From Gemmatimonas sp. (GTDB lineage: Bacteria > Gemmatimonadota > Gemmatimonadetes > Gemmatimonadales > Gemmatimonadaceae), in contig NZ_JANPLK010000021.1 of assembly GCF_031426495.1 (NCBI RefSeq), positions 62,001-126,000 of the forward strand: a stretch of 64,000 bases of DNA. Direction: 5' to 3'. Position numbers and translations under genes: made by a program. Under the pieces are notes generated by a model. That model worked only from the letters and a program-made list of their open reading frames with translations. It was not told the DNA's origin and did not search any database. Positions 24,417 through 33,868 of the stretch are shown piece after piece (position 1 is the stretch's first letter; each line of letters opens with the position of its first letter).

Positions 24417-26005
24417 GTTGTGCTTAGAGCCGGATGAAGGATCAGATGACGGTTGCGAAACGGCGTGGTTGAGACCTGCGCGGCGGCGAGGTGCGTGCCG
24501 ATGCGCAGCGCGTTCGCGGCGATGGTAAGACTGGGATTGAGTCCGGCCGATCGGGGCAGCGCGCTGCCATCGCTCACGAAGAGATTGTTTACGCCGCGAA
24601 AGCGACCGTCCACATCGAGCGGTGCGGATCGCTCATCGACGCCCATACGGACGGTACCCAGCGCGTGCGAGAAGGTGTTGACGTCGGCGGTACACGTACC
24701 GAGGGCACCGGCTTCGTACAGGATGGCCCGCGCGCGAGATGCCAGTACGCGATTGGCGGACCGATCACGCGCCGAGTACCGATGCGTGATACGAAGCCGC
24801 GGCATCCCGTAGCGATCGGATGCGTGGTCATCGAGGCGTACGCCGTTCGCCGATTGCGGCTGATCTTCCGCCATCACCAGGAGCGCCTGCGCGCGGGCGA
24901 GAAAGAGCGCGGCAGGCGCCCCCAGAAGGCGCGGGATGGAGGCACGGACAAGGCCCGGAGCCAGTGTCATCTGCTGGAGGCTGCCCAGCGGACCGCGCGG
25001 GGCATCGTCGTCGCTGCAACCATGGTAGAAATCATTGATAGCGACTTGCTTATCGTATTCCCGAGCCGGATTTGTCTGGCGGGCAAACAGACCAAAGGTC
25101 ACGGAATTGCAATGGCGTGTCAGATAGCGTCCAATGATCATTCCCGCGGGTCCGACGCGATCAAGTTCCGAGGCGAGTAGCAGATGTGGTGTGGCGAGCG
25201 CCCCAGCTGCCACGATCACGTGGCGGGCATCCACTCTTTCGGTGACACCGGTTACGCGATCGACGCACTCCACGCTGGTAATTCGCGCGCCGCGGCGCAG
25301 CAACTTCGTGCACACGGTGTTGATACGCAGGGTCATGCCAGAGGCGATCAGCGCCGGAATCAATCGCGTCGCAATGTCGTTCTTCGCCTGAGCAGCGCAG
25401 GCGAACCCGTCACAGGTCCCACACCTTATGCAGCTCGCCATTTCGGACGCCGGCACGAAGTTGATCGCCAGCGGGATGCGACTCGCATGCAGCCCGAGCC
25501 GTCGTGCCGCGGACGCGATCCGCGTCGCGCTCGGCGCGAGTTCGCTCGGGGCATGACGGAACGCGTGTTGACGGAAAGGTTCGGTCGGATCAGCTCCGCT
25601 CTCACCGCACACGCCGAGCATGCGTTCGGCCATGTCGTACGACGGCTCGAGATCGGCGTAGCGGATCGGCCATTGAGCCAGGCTCTCGCCGACGATGTGC
25701 GGGTCGGACTCGAAATCCGTCTCACGGAAGCGATACGATGCGCCGCCGTAGAAAACCGACTGGCCGCCGACGCAATTGATGGAGCCGAGTTTCGTGCGCG
25801 GCCAGGCGTCTTCAACGCGGTACGCGGACTCGGTGCTGAAATGCGACGAGATGTAGCCGGCGGCGCGGTCCCCCCAGTTCTCGGGGCCGCGGGATACCCA
25901 GCCGCCGCGTTCGATCATCAGTACGCGCAGTCCCCGCTTGACGAGCGGGTAGGCGGCCATGGCGCCGCCGAATCCGCTTCCGATGACGACCACGTCCCAG
26001 CTCAT
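24413..26005 (-). CDS. GMC-family FAD oxidoreductase
   Basis: 530 residues from the ATG at 26005, which overlaps the upstream gene by 4 bases and gives the proper N-terminus. FAD-binding GSGFGGAMAAYPL at residues ~9-21, a cysteine-rich IRCGTCDGFACAAQAKND stretch, the VVAAGALATPHLLLAS motif, and the C-terminal HALGTVRMG and SAGLNPSLTIAANALR segments with the catalytic His/Asn pair. Resembles the cholesterol-oxidase/long-chain alcohol oxidase branch. Substrate unknown; the operon context with Gfo/Idh suggests alcohol or sugar oxidation. Confidence 0.9.
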   Translation of the reverse strand: MSWDVVVIGSGFGGAMAAYPLVKRGLRVLMIERGGWVSRGPENWGDRAAGYISSHFSTESAYRVEDAWPRTKLGSINCVGGQSVFYGGASYRFRETDFESDPHIVGESLAQWPIRYADLEPSYDMAERMLGVCGESGADPTEPFRQHAFRHAPSELAPSATRIASAARRLGLHASRIPLAINFVPASEMASCIRCGTCDGFACAAQAKNDIATRLIPALIASGMTLRINTVCTKLLRRGARITSVECVDRVTGVTERVDARHVIVAAGALATPHLLLASELDRVGPAGMIIGRYLTRHCNSVTFGLFARQTNPAREYDKQVAINDFYHGCSDDDAPRGPLGSLQQMTLAPGLVRASIPRLLGAPAALFLARAQALLVMAEDQPQSANGVRLDDHASDRYGMPRLRITHRYSARDRSANRVLASRARAILYEAGALGTCTADVNTFSHALGTVRMGVDERSAPLDVDGRFRGVNNLFVSDGSALPRSAGLNPSLTIAANALRIGTHLAAAQVSTTPFRNRHLILHPALSTT

Positions 26006-26928
26006 GGCTGTACCCTCGCCACCATGGCACCCCGACGTCGTACGGTACCAAGCAGATTCGCCACGACGTGCGGAGCTTCTTCGTGGGGAAAGTGACCAAT
26101 GCCAGGTAGCCGCACGATCGCGAGTCGGGCACCGAGCGGACGCAGGAGGTCGAGTTCGTCTGGGCCGGCGCCCGATTTGTGTGGCGCACCACCGAGGATG
26201 ACTGTGACCGGCACCCGAAGTTGGTCGATGATCTGCTCCAACGTGTCGCGCTCCATCGTTTGATGGAGCCGCATAGCAAGCGCCACGACACGGCTGATGT
26301 CGTTCAGCATCGGATCGACGTACGCGCGCTGCACGGAATCGGTCAGCCATCCGTGTTGGCCCGCGTGTTCGCGCACGCCATTGGCGAGCCGACCACGCAC
26401 GTACGCTCGTCCTCCGGGAAATCGGGTGACGAGCGGAATGAATCGAATCGAGCCACGGAGTGTCGTGCCGGCGCTGGCGCGCAATGCACCCGCGTCGAGA
26501 AACGTGAGTGACGCCACGCGCGTCGGCGTCAGCGCGGCGAGCCGTATAGCGACACCTGCGCCGTTTGCATGTCCAACGACGTGCGCGTCGTACACGTTGA
26601 GCGAGATCAGCGCGCGATCGACGCGACGGGCGAGCGCTGCATACGAGACGTCCTGCGAATCGAGCGAGAGTCGGTAGGGATCGATGATGACCACACGGGC
26701 GCTGTCGCGTTGCAGCACAGCCTCGAGCGCGCGAAACCCGGCAACGCCCCCGACGAGGCCGGTGATCAGCACCCAGGCGGGCTGCCCCCCGGCTTGGCGA
26801 CCGGTGGTGTGATCACGTGGTGCTTGTGCCGCGAGCGGAGAGCGGTCGGCACTTACCACTGTCATCGCGAGCAGCCGTAACGACAGCATTGACAGCAGCA
26901 TGAGCCTTGGGCGCGCGGAGCGTGTCAT
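26002..26928 (-). CDS. Alpha/beta-hydrolase-fold protein with missing nucleophile Ser
   Basis: 308 residues from the Met at 26928, with a signal peptide (cleavage near LAAQA). Fold motifs are present (VLITGLVGGVAGF, VVIIDPYRLSLDS, PGIGHFPHEEAP), but the nucleophile elbow reads GHANG where GHSxG is expected, so Ser is replaced by Ala. The HG oxyanion motif is also changed to TG. It is probably not a hydrolase. First gene of the operon continuing to 22513, coupled by ATGA. Confidence 0.8.
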   Translation of the reverse strand: MTRSARPRLMLLSMLSLRLLAMTVVSADRSPLAAQAPRDHTTGRQAGGQPAWVLITGLVGGVAGFRALEAVLQRDSARVVIIDPYRLSLDSQDVSYAALARRVDRALISLNVYDAHVVGHANGAGVAIRLAALTPTRVASLTFLDAGALRASAGTTLRGSIRFIPLVTRFPGGRAYVRGRLANGVREHAGQHGWLTDSVQRAYVDPMLNDISRVVALAMRLHQTMERDTLEQIIDQLRVPVTVILGGAPHKSGAGPDELDLLRPLGARLAIVRLPGIGHFPHEEAPHVVANLLGTVRRRGAMVARVQP

Positions 26929-27155
26929 AGTCTGTCCGTGGTTCGTGGTGGGCGCCAATACGTCGGTCCACCATCAAACGCGGATTTTCTGGTCGAATCA
27001 GTCGGACCAATGCCGTATCGATGCCGTTGCGTACGGCCGCACCGCGCGGCCTGCTTGACAAGATGTCGATTGCGTTGCCCTATCTGTCCAGGCCGACTGA
27101 ATGGCCGACTGACAGTTTTGCTGGCATCTCTCGCCATTTGCCGTCGCCTCTGCGC

Positions 27156-27746
27156 ATGACATCCAATGACTCCGGGCGCGATGCGCCAGACGCACCGCCA
27201 GATGTGACTGGTCTCCTGCATGCGTGGGGGACCGGCGATCACGCGGCGGCGGAAGCATTTCTGCTCGCGGTATATCGCGAGCTGCACGCACAGGCCTCGC
27301 GAGCGATGCGTGCTGAGTCCGACGTCACGCTGCAGGCCACCGCACTCGTGCATGAGACGTACCTCCGGCTGATCGACCAGCATCGCGTGGTGTGGAAAGA
27401 CCGCGCGCACTTTTTCGGCGTGTCAGCGCAATTGATGCGTCGCGTGCTTGTCGATCACGCACGCGCGCGTCACGCGGACAAGCGCGGCGGCGGCGTCGCT
27501 CATCTCACGCTGGACGACGAGCTTGCGACGGCCGTCGACGAGGCGCCCGAAGTGCTGGCACTGCATGAGGCGCTGGAACGGCTGGCCGTGATCGATCCGG
27601 ACCAGGCCCGAATCGTCGAGCTGCGCTACTTCGGCGGTCTGACCATCGAAGAGACCGCAGAAGCGTTGAGCATAGGTCAGACCACGGTGAAGGCCGAGTG
27701 GGTGATCGCGCGCGCATGGCTGCGAAGGGAGTTGCACGCGTCATGA
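27156..27746 (+). CDS. ECF-type RNA polymerase sigma factor
   Basis: 196 residues from the ATG at 27156; upstream codons look non-coding. Region 2 around LHAQASRAMRAE..TLQATALVHETYLRL and WKDRAHFFGVSAQLMRRVLVDHARAR; region 4 around LERLAVIDPDQARIVELRYF and LTIEETAEALSIGQTTVKAEW. This is the ECF branch common in Acidobacteria, Planctomycetes and Gemmatimonadota. The stop overlaps the ATG of the kinase gene (ATGA), which suggests that kinase signalling controls the sigma factor. Confidence 0.92.
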   Translation: MTSNDSGRDAPDAPPDVTGLLHAWGTGDHAAAEAFLLAVYRELHAQASRAMRAESDVTLQATALVHETYLRLIDQHRVVWKDRAHFFGVSAQLMRRVLVDHARARHADKRGGGVAHLTLDDELATAVDEAPEVLALHEALERLAVIDPDQARIVELRYFGGLTIEETAEALSIGQTTVKAEWVIARAWLRRELHAS

Positions 27747-29914
27747 ACGCCGAGCGGTGGCGTGAAGTAAAGCGCGTGCTTCTCGCGGCACTGGAAATCC
27801 CGCTCGCTGAGCGGCCGGCAGTGCTGGCGGCGCAGTGTGGAGGTGATACCGCGCTGCGACACGAAGTGGAGACGCTGCTGGCCGCGCACGATGATCTCGA
27901 CGCGCACGAGGAGCCGGCTCGCCTGTTCGTCGCCGATCGATCGCTGCGCACGGTGCACGGGGCGCTGGCGACGGAGGTGCAACAGTTGCGGACCCGCGTC
28001 GAAACCGGGCTGGCCGACGATTTCGATATTCTCGGCGTGCTTGGCGAGGGCGGGATGGGCTCCGTGTTTCTTGCGCAGGAACGCTCGTTGGGGCGCACGG
28101 TAGCCATCAAAGTGCTGCGCCCCGATCGTGCCGCGCGCCCGGGCAGTCGCGAGCGATTTCACCGGGAAGCGCGGATCGCCGCTCAGCTTTCACATCTCGG
28201 CATCGTTCCGCTGTACTCATTCGGAGAAGTGGACGGACTCTGGTATTTCGTGATGGAGTACGTGCGCGGCCCGTCACTCGCTGAGCGACTGGAAAGCGAG
28301 GGGCGTCTTCCGCCGGGAGAGGTGCGACGCATCATGCTGGCGATGGCCGGTGCACTGGAGCACGCGCATTCACGTGGGGTCGTGCATCGGGATATCAAAC
28401 CGGCGAACATCCTGATGGATGAGACGTCGGACGAACCGCGCTTGGCCGATTTCGGCATCTCCAAGTTCGACGGTGCGCCAGAGCAGATCACCCTCACGGG
28501 GGCGATTGTCGGCACGCCGCTGTTCATGTCGCCCGAGCAATCGATGGACGGTGGACAGGTCGACGCGCGTAGCGATCTCTATTCGCTCGGTGCGGTGGCG
28601 TATGCCATGCTGACGGGCCGCGCACCGATTACCGGGAACAGCGCGGTGGATGTGCTGTCGCGCCGCCAGCTCGAGGACCCGGTGCCGCTGCGAGAGTTGG
28701 CGCCCGGATTACCGACGGACTTTGCGTATATCGTGATGCGATGTCTCGAGCGCGATCCTGATCAGCGATGGCCCGACGCGGGCGCGCTGCAAAATGCGCT
28801 GCGGAACAGCGGCAACGTGCATCGCAGCGAACTGCCGATGGCGATCGCCGATCTCCCCGGGTACGCCGCCTATGCGCTGACTTGGCTGATCCTCTGGGGG
28901 ACATTCGCGTTCAGCAGCGACCGCGGGCTGACCAGCCGTCTGCTGCTCATGCTGCTTGCCGTGCTGGTCCCTATCGGCACGGCCTTGCACTTCTGGCGCG
29001 TGCGTGAGCATGGCGTGCGCTTTCGGCAGCTGCTGCGGTTGGTTGGCCGCCCCCCGCGCTGGTGGGGCGCCTGGTGGCCGCGGCGGCTGCGTGGACCGGA
29101 TGACCTCTGGCCGCTGCTACCGCCGGTGGCGCGGCTGGTTCGATGTGTGATCACGCTGGCGTTCGTAGCATTGGCATTCGTGGCCCTGATGGCCGACCGC
29201 ACAGCAGCTCCGTTCGACGTGGCGCAAACGGTGGCGCTGGCCGTGCTTCTCGTCATTTTCCCCGCGACCGTGCTGCTCGCGCTGTTTTGGATCCGACAGC
29301 AGCGTATGAGCCTGGATCATACCATTCAGTTCTTTCTGGCGTCGACGGTGTCGTCGACGTTCTGGCGCGAGCCCGCCATCGCCAAGCTCCTCTCTTCATC
29401 CGCCGCGTCCGTGCGTCCACCCGACGCCGCGGTAACGGCGGATCATGCGCGCGCCGTCGAGGAGCTGGTGCGTCGATTCCCTTCGACACTCGAACCGGTC
29501 GGACGCACGGCGTTGCGTGCCGTGCAACACCGGTTGGCAGGTATCGCCAGGATCGAACGCGATATGGCGATTCTGGCACGCGACACGAGCCCGGTGGAGA
29601 TCAATCGACTCAACGCACGGCTCGCGGGATTGTCGGCGAGCGAGAGTCTCAGCGCCGATCACCGGGCGCTGATCGACACCGTGCAGCAGGAGATTGACCT
29701 GGTTCGCAAGATTCAGGGTCAGCACACGCTTGCCGTTGCCAAACGCTCGGCGCAAGTCGCCGAACTGCGCGCGTTGTGGACCCAGCTGACGGCACTGGTC
29801 GACGCCGAACGTCAGGGCGACGCGATGGTCCGTATGGCGTCGGAGCGCGTGCAAGCGCTGTGCACGCACATGATGGAGCCGACGACCGATGCGCACGGCA
29901 GCCGTCAACCGTAA
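27743..29914 (+). CDS. Membrane Ser/Thr protein kinase coupled to ECF sigma factor
   Basis: 723 residues from the ATG at 27743 that overlaps the sigma gene stop. N-terminal helical ~90 residues, then a full Hanks kinase domain (about 92-350): glycine loop LGEGGMGSVF, Lys in VAIKVLRP, HRDIKPANI, ADFGISKF, GTPLFMSPEQS and SDLYSLG. C-terminal part has four hydrophobic segments in two pairs (about 375-415 and 480-530), then a coiled-coil-like helical tail. Probably a membrane-attached signalling kinase acting with the sigma factor. Confidence 0.93.
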   Translation: MNAERWREVKRVLLAALEIPLAERPAVLAAQCGGDTALRHEVETLLAAHDDLDAHEEPARLFVADRSLRTVHGALATEVQQLRTRVETGLADDFDILGVLGEGGMGSVFLAQERSLGRTVAIKVLRPDRAARPGSRERFHREARIAAQLSHLGIVPLYSFGEVDGLWYFVMEYVRGPSLAERLESEGRLPPGEVRRIMLAMAGALEHAHSRGVVHRDIKPANILMDETSDEPRLADFGISKFDGAPEQITLTGAIVGTPLFMSPEQSMDGGQVDARSDLYSLGAVAYAMLTGRAPITGNSAVDVLSRRQLEDPVPLRELAPGLPTDFAYIVMRCLERDPDQRWPDAGALQNALRNSGNVHRSELPMAIADLPGYAAYALTWLILWGTFAFSSDRGLTSRLLLMLLAVLVPIGTALHFWRVREHGVRFRQLLRLVGRPPRWWGAWWPRRLRGPDDLWPLLPPVARLVRCVITLAFVALAFVALMADRTAAPFDVAQTVALAVLLVIFPATVLLALFWIRQQRMSLDHTIQFFLASTVSSTFWREPAIAKLLSSSAASVRPPDAAVTADHARAVEELVRRFPSTLEPVGRTALRAVQHRLAGIARIERDMAILARDTSPVEINRLNARLAGLSASESLSADHRALIDTVQQEIDLVRKIQGQHTLAVAKRSAQVAELRALWTQLTALVDAERQGDAMVRMASERVQALCTHMMEPTTDAHGSRQP

Positions 29915-30095
29915 GCTGCACACTTGCACGATAGATGGAGAGCGCGGTAGCGGTGCAGCAGCAGATTGCCGATCGTGATACCGCCCACGACCAGCAGCGG
30001 TGGCGGGAACGACACGTCAGGACCGCAGTCGGTCGGCGGCGTTGGGTTCGCTGATGTGGGCGGCCACTCTCCTTGAACGCAGTCGGTTGGGTTGG

Positions 30096-30173
30096 AACTG
30101 ATCACACAGAGGCTAAGCGACAAGGAGAACAAGAGTTGTTCTCCTTTTCTCCTTTGCTCTGCGTGATCAGTTT
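30096..30173. repeat. Palindrome between convergent genes, member of a two-copy family
   Basis: Outer arms AACTGATCACACAGAGGC and CTCTGCGTGATCAGTT pair; the inside carries AGGAGAAC and GTTCTCC. A related copy lies at 62712-62790. It sits between the convergent kinase and M48-like genes (257-base gap), so a bidirectional terminator is likely. In 29915-30095 I see no other feature. Confidence 0.7.
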
Positions 30174-31351
30174 CAATCCCCCGGCAGCATCGCCCACAGT
30201 GCCGTGCGGCCCACGTTGCAGTGCACCGCGCGCGACAGCGGCGTGCACGCCCCCCAGCTCAGCCACAGCGCGTGGCGCGCCAGATGATGCGCGTGCCACG
30301 GCTTCACGGCGCCGGCATTGGCCACGAGGCGGGTAATCCGACCGCGGCGACCGGGCACAGGGTGAAACACGGTCTCGACTCCAGCGCGGCGAACCGGCTC
30401 GTCGTCCTGCCATTTGTCGAGCTGTTCGATGCCCGCTGTCATCGACGTGATATCGGTCGAGGCCGTGGCGGCCGCGTCGATGGCGTACACCGCGGCGCGC
30501 GACGGCGTGGGCAACAGCAGCACGCCAACGAACGCCCAGAGCGTCATCGCGGCGGCGAGCGTGATCACGCCGCCGGCCGTGGCGGGTGACACGTCAGTGA
30601 GCAGGAGGGCGACCGCAAAGCCGATCGTGTTCCAGCCAATGGCGCCGAAGACGCCGCGCAGATGCGCCCCGCTCGTGCTGATGATGTGGCGACGCCGAAG
30701 CATCGCGGTCAGCGCCGCGTCAGGCAGTTGCGCCCAGCGCGCCGGCACCACGAGCGTTCGGGCGGTGAGCCCGGACCAGCCGCCTACGAAGCTTTCATCG
30801 GGGCTCTCGACCACCTGCACCCGCGATACATCAAGACCGGCCTGCGTCGCTGCACGCGCGATGCGCTCGGGCGTGGGTACGACCGGGAGGTTCGCAATCA
30901 CCCGCGACATGCGCCCCCGCCCCGCGGCCAGGAGCAATTGCACCACCACGAACACGGCCACGGCAGCGGCACTCCCGCCCGCTCGCGCCGCCAGCATCAG
31001 CGCGGCGGACGACAGCATCCACACCGCCCACTGCACCGCCACGCCGCGCAGCCAACGCGCCAGCCACGTCGACGCCCACTCACGACGTCGCACCAGCCAC
31101 GCGCCGCCAATCAGGTCGAACATGAGGAAGGCCACCTGCGCGAACGCGAAGATCAGCCCCACGCGAAACAACGCCGCTGGCACCGGATGGGCGGTGGACA
31201 GCGAGAGCCCCTGCGATGGAATGCGGAAATACAACAACGCGGCCGCCAGCAGGACCGCGCTTCCGACGCCGGAGATACCGAGGTACAGTCGGGCGCGGGC
31301 GTACGTGACGCCGCGAGGCAGCGTGTTCACAGGCAAAGTCGAGATCGTCAT
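30173..31351 (-). CDS. Membrane protein resembling M48 peptidase, zinc motif missing
   Basis: 392 residues. N-terminal half with four membrane segments (about 27-47, 63-86, 105-125, 127-145); then a soluble region TPERIARAATQAGLDVSRVQVVES and TARTLVVPARWAQLPDAALTAMLRRRHIIS laid out like HtpX/M48 peptidases. The position of the family's HExxH is occupied by LRRRHIIS, without the motif, and two more membrane segments follow. Likely a non-catalytic homologue. Confidence 0.6.
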   Translation of the reverse strand: MTISTLPVNTLPRGVTYARARLYLGISGVGSAVLLAAALLYFRIPSQGLSLSTAHPVPAALFRVGLIFAFAQVAFLMFDLIGGAWLVRRREWASTWLARWLRGVAVQWAVWMLSSAALMLAARAGGSAAAVAVFVVVQLLLAAGRGRMSRVIANLPVVPTPERIARAATQAGLDVSRVQVVESPDESFVGGWSGLTARTLVVPARWAQLPDAALTAMLRRRHIISTSGAHLRGVFGAIGWNTIGFAVALLLTDVSPATAGGVITLAAAMTLWAFVGVLLLPTPSRAAVYAIDAAATASTDITSMTAGIEQLDKWQDDEPVRRAGVETVFHPVPGRRGRITRLVANAGAVKPWHAHHLARHALWLSWGACTPLSRAVHCNVGRTALWAMLPGD

Positions 31352-31428
31352 TCAATGATAACGCTCCGACGGTACGTTCAGGTTGCAGCAACTTTCACGC
31401 ATCCACTTCCCTCTTGTCCACGCCGCCG

Positions 31429-32010
31429 ATGCCGCTGCCTCGTTTGACACGCATTGCCCTCGCCCTCGCGTTCCCACTGAGCACCGCTCACTCGCAGCCG
31501 CATACGGAGCCGCTCCCTGGACCACCGGTGTCGCTCGACCTCGCCCTCGGCGGCGGTGCCATGCAACACGATCCCTACGCCGACGCAAACGGCATTCAGG
31601 CCGAAGCGCTGCTGGCCGCGCGTTTCCTGACGCGGCCCGGCGGCTCGCTCGTTCTGGCGGCGAATGGGTTCGCGACCGTCGTCGGCTTCGGGAGCGACCT
31701 CGAGTGCTTGATCGACCCCAGCGTTTCAGGCTGCGTCGCCCGCGCCATGCTCGAGCCGATCGCGGCGCTGCTCGGCGGTGCAGAGTTACGACGGTATGGC
31801 GCCGCCTTGCGCGTACTGGCCGGCCCGATCCGATATAGGACGGGAGACGCGGGACCACGCACCGGCTCCCACGTACGCCTCGATCTCGCCGTGCCGGCGT
31901 CGAGCCGCATGGCGGTCGTCCTCGCCACGCGCATGTCGTACGTCGGACGCTTCCGCGGCGAAGCCCTCCAGATTTTCAGTATGAGTGTAGGTCTTCGCTT
32001 TCAGCGCTGA
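31429..32010 (+). CDS. Exported small beta-rich (porin-like) protein
   Basis: 193 residues from the ATG at 31429; a TTG at 31414 is also in frame. Signal peptide (cleavage near AHSQ), then beta strands with alternating hydrophobic residues and a C-terminal strand FSMSVGLRFQR ending in an aromatic-x pattern like outer-membrane beta-barrels. No specific family recognised. Located between the M48-like gene (divergent) and the phosphatase gene. Confidence 0.6.
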   Translation: MPLPRLTRIALALAFPLSTAHSQPHTEPLPGPPVSLDLALGGGAMQHDPYADANGIQAEALLAARFLTRPGGSLVLAANGFATVVGFGSDLECLIDPSVSGCVARAMLEPIAALLGGAELRRYGAALRVLAGPIRYRTGDAGPRTGSHVRLDLAVPASSRMAVVLATRMSYVGRFRGEALQIFSMSVGLRFQR

Positions 32011-32084
32011 ATCCGATACGCGACATGCCCCAATCGTGACGGCGACCGGTAGCCGAGTCCGTCGTTCCGCCGTAGCGTAACCGT

Positions 32085-33626
32085 ATGGACCGCCGACTCT
32101 TTCTCACCGACCTCTCGCGCTACGCCGCGCTCGCCGCCGTCGTTCCCAACGTCTGGCGCGTGACCAGTCGACCACGCTTCGCCGACGATCCGTTCCAACT
32201 CGGCGTCGCGTCGGGCGATCCGACCGCTACCGGCGGCGTGCTCTGGACACGACTCGCACCGCGTCCGTTCGAACCCGACGGCGGGATGGACGGCACCCGC
32301 ACCGCCGTGAATTGGGATGTCGCTGACGACGACCAGTTCAAATCGGTCGTGAAGAAGGGACGCGCCACGGCCGCCCCCGAGCTGTCGTTCAGCGTACACG
32401 TGGACGTGGATGGGCTGCAGCCGGATCGCTGGTACTTCTATCGCTTCACGTCCGGCGACGCCGTCAGCAAGACCGGCCGGTTCCGGACCACACCGGCCGA
32501 TGGCGTGAAGTCACCGCTCGCGTTCGCCTTCGCGTCGTGTCAGCGGTGGGACCAAGGCTACTTCACCGCCCTCGGACATCTGGCGCAGGAAGAAATCGAC
32601 CTCGCCGTGCACCTCGGCGACTACATCTACGAGTACGCCAGTCCATCCACCGCCGTGCGAAAGCACCAAGGACTCGAGATCCGCACGCTCGACGACTATC
32701 GGCGACGCTATGCGCAGTACAAGTCCGACGCCGACCTGCAGGCGGCGCATGCCCGCTGCCCGTGGCTCGTCACGTGGGATGACCACGAAGTCGACAACAA
32801 CTACGCCGGGCTCGCCGGCGAGAATGTCATGGAGTCGGCGGAACAGATGCGCACACGCCGCGCGGCCGCCTATCAGGCGTGGTGGGAGCACCAGCCGGTG
32901 CGCGTGCCGCGCGCGCAGTCGTGGGCCGACCTCACGATCACGCGCACGATCAACTGGGGCGCGATGGCGCGCTTCTGGATGCTCGACACGCGGCAGCACC
33001 GCGACGTGCAGGTGTGCGCCGACGTACCCCTCAAGGAGTGCGCGCCATGGACCGATGCCAAACGCGGACTGCTGGGCGCAGCCCAAGAGAAGTGGCTGGT
33101 GGACGGACTCGGCGCCTCGAAATCGCACTGGCAAGTGCTCGCCAATCAGGTCATGATGGCGCCGTACGACTCGGCGCCGGGCGACGAAGTACGCACGTCG
33201 ATGGATCAGTGGAGTGGATACCCGGTGGCGCGCGATCGACTCCTGACCGAAGTCGCCAAGCGCGCCCCGAATCGCACGGTGACCATTACCGGCGACATTC
33301 ACACGAATTGGGTGAACGAACTGCACGCCGATTTCTCACGCCCCGACAAGCCCACGATCGGTGCAGAGTTCGTGTGCACCAGTATCTCGAGCGGCGGCGA
33401 TGGCAATGACGTGCCGGCGCAGCGGATGGCCACGATGCAAGGCGACAATCCGCACCTCAAGTGGTTCGAGAATCGCCGTGGCTATGTGCGGTGTCGGGTG
33501 ACGGAGGCGGATTGGACGGCGGAATACCGCAGCGTGCCGTTCGTGACGAAACCGGGAGCGCCGATCAAGACGGCGAGCGGGTGGAAGGTGGAGCACGCAC
33601 GGCCGGGGATAACAAAAACCCAGTAA
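32085..33626 (+). CDS. PhoD-like alkaline phosphatase/phosphodiesterase
   Basis: 513 residues. The N-terminus MDRRLFLTDLSRYAALAAV is a likely Tat signal. A fibronectin-like PhoD N-domain (FQLGVASGDPTATGGVLWTRL) precedes the metallophosphatase core: FASCQRWDQGYFT, VHLGDYIYEY, WLVTWDDHEVDNNY, LANQVMMAPYD and TITGDIHTNW, supplying the Cys/Asp/Asn/His metal ligands known from PhoD. Probably releases phosphate from phosphoesters in the periplasm or outside the cell. Confidence 0.93.
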   Translation: MDRRLFLTDLSRYAALAAVVPNVWRVTSRPRFADDPFQLGVASGDPTATGGVLWTRLAPRPFEPDGGMDGTRTAVNWDVADDDQFKSVVKKGRATAAPELSFSVHVDVDGLQPDRWYFYRFTSGDAVSKTGRFRTTPADGVKSPLAFAFASCQRWDQGYFTALGHLAQEEIDLAVHLGDYIYEYASPSTAVRKHQGLEIRTLDDYRRRYAQYKSDADLQAAHARCPWLVTWDDHEVDNNYAGLAGENVMESAEQMRTRRAAAYQAWWEHQPVRVPRAQSWADLTITRTINWGAMARFWMLDTRQHRDVQVCADVPLKECAPWTDAKRGLLGAAQEKWLVDGLGASKSHWQVLANQVMMAPYDSAPGDEVRTSMDQWSGYPVARDRLLTEVAKRAPNRTVTITGDIHTNWVNELHADFSRPDKPTIGAEFVCTSISSGGDGNDVPAQRMATMQGDNPHLKWFENRRGYVRCRVTEADWTAEYRSVPFVTKPGAPIKTASGWKVEHARPGITKTQ

Positions 33627-33868
33627 TAAGTGTGTACTGGTCAGAGTTCTGGCGTCAGACTGCTTATAGTGGTCAGAGTCCAGCAAACGACAGTCCGCAG
33701 TCACTCAGCGTGTGATGGTGCGGCCCGCACCGGACGTGGTGCTCCACGATGAACCGTGCCACCCCGCCATCATATTCTCGGCACTGCGGACTGTCGTTGC
33801 TCAACTCTGACCACTATACCCAGTCTGATCCCTGAGCCTGACCGTCAGAACTCTGACTACTGGGTTTT
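33615..33868. repeat. ~250-bp nested palindrome between convergent genes
   Basis: Outer arms AAAACCCAGTA (33614-33624) and TACTGGGTTTT (33858-33868); inner pairs include GTCAGAGTTCTG with CAGAACTCTGAC, TATAGTGGTCAGAGT with ACTCTGACCACTATA, and AACGACAGTCCGCAGT with ACTGCGGACTGTCGTT. It covers the whole gap between the convergent phosphatase and antiporter genes and includes both stop codons. Confidence 0.85.

Noticed and set aside
29905..30132. Small minus-strand frame after the kinase gene
   Set aside because: No start signal, mixed composition, and it runs into the palindrome; no support as a gene.
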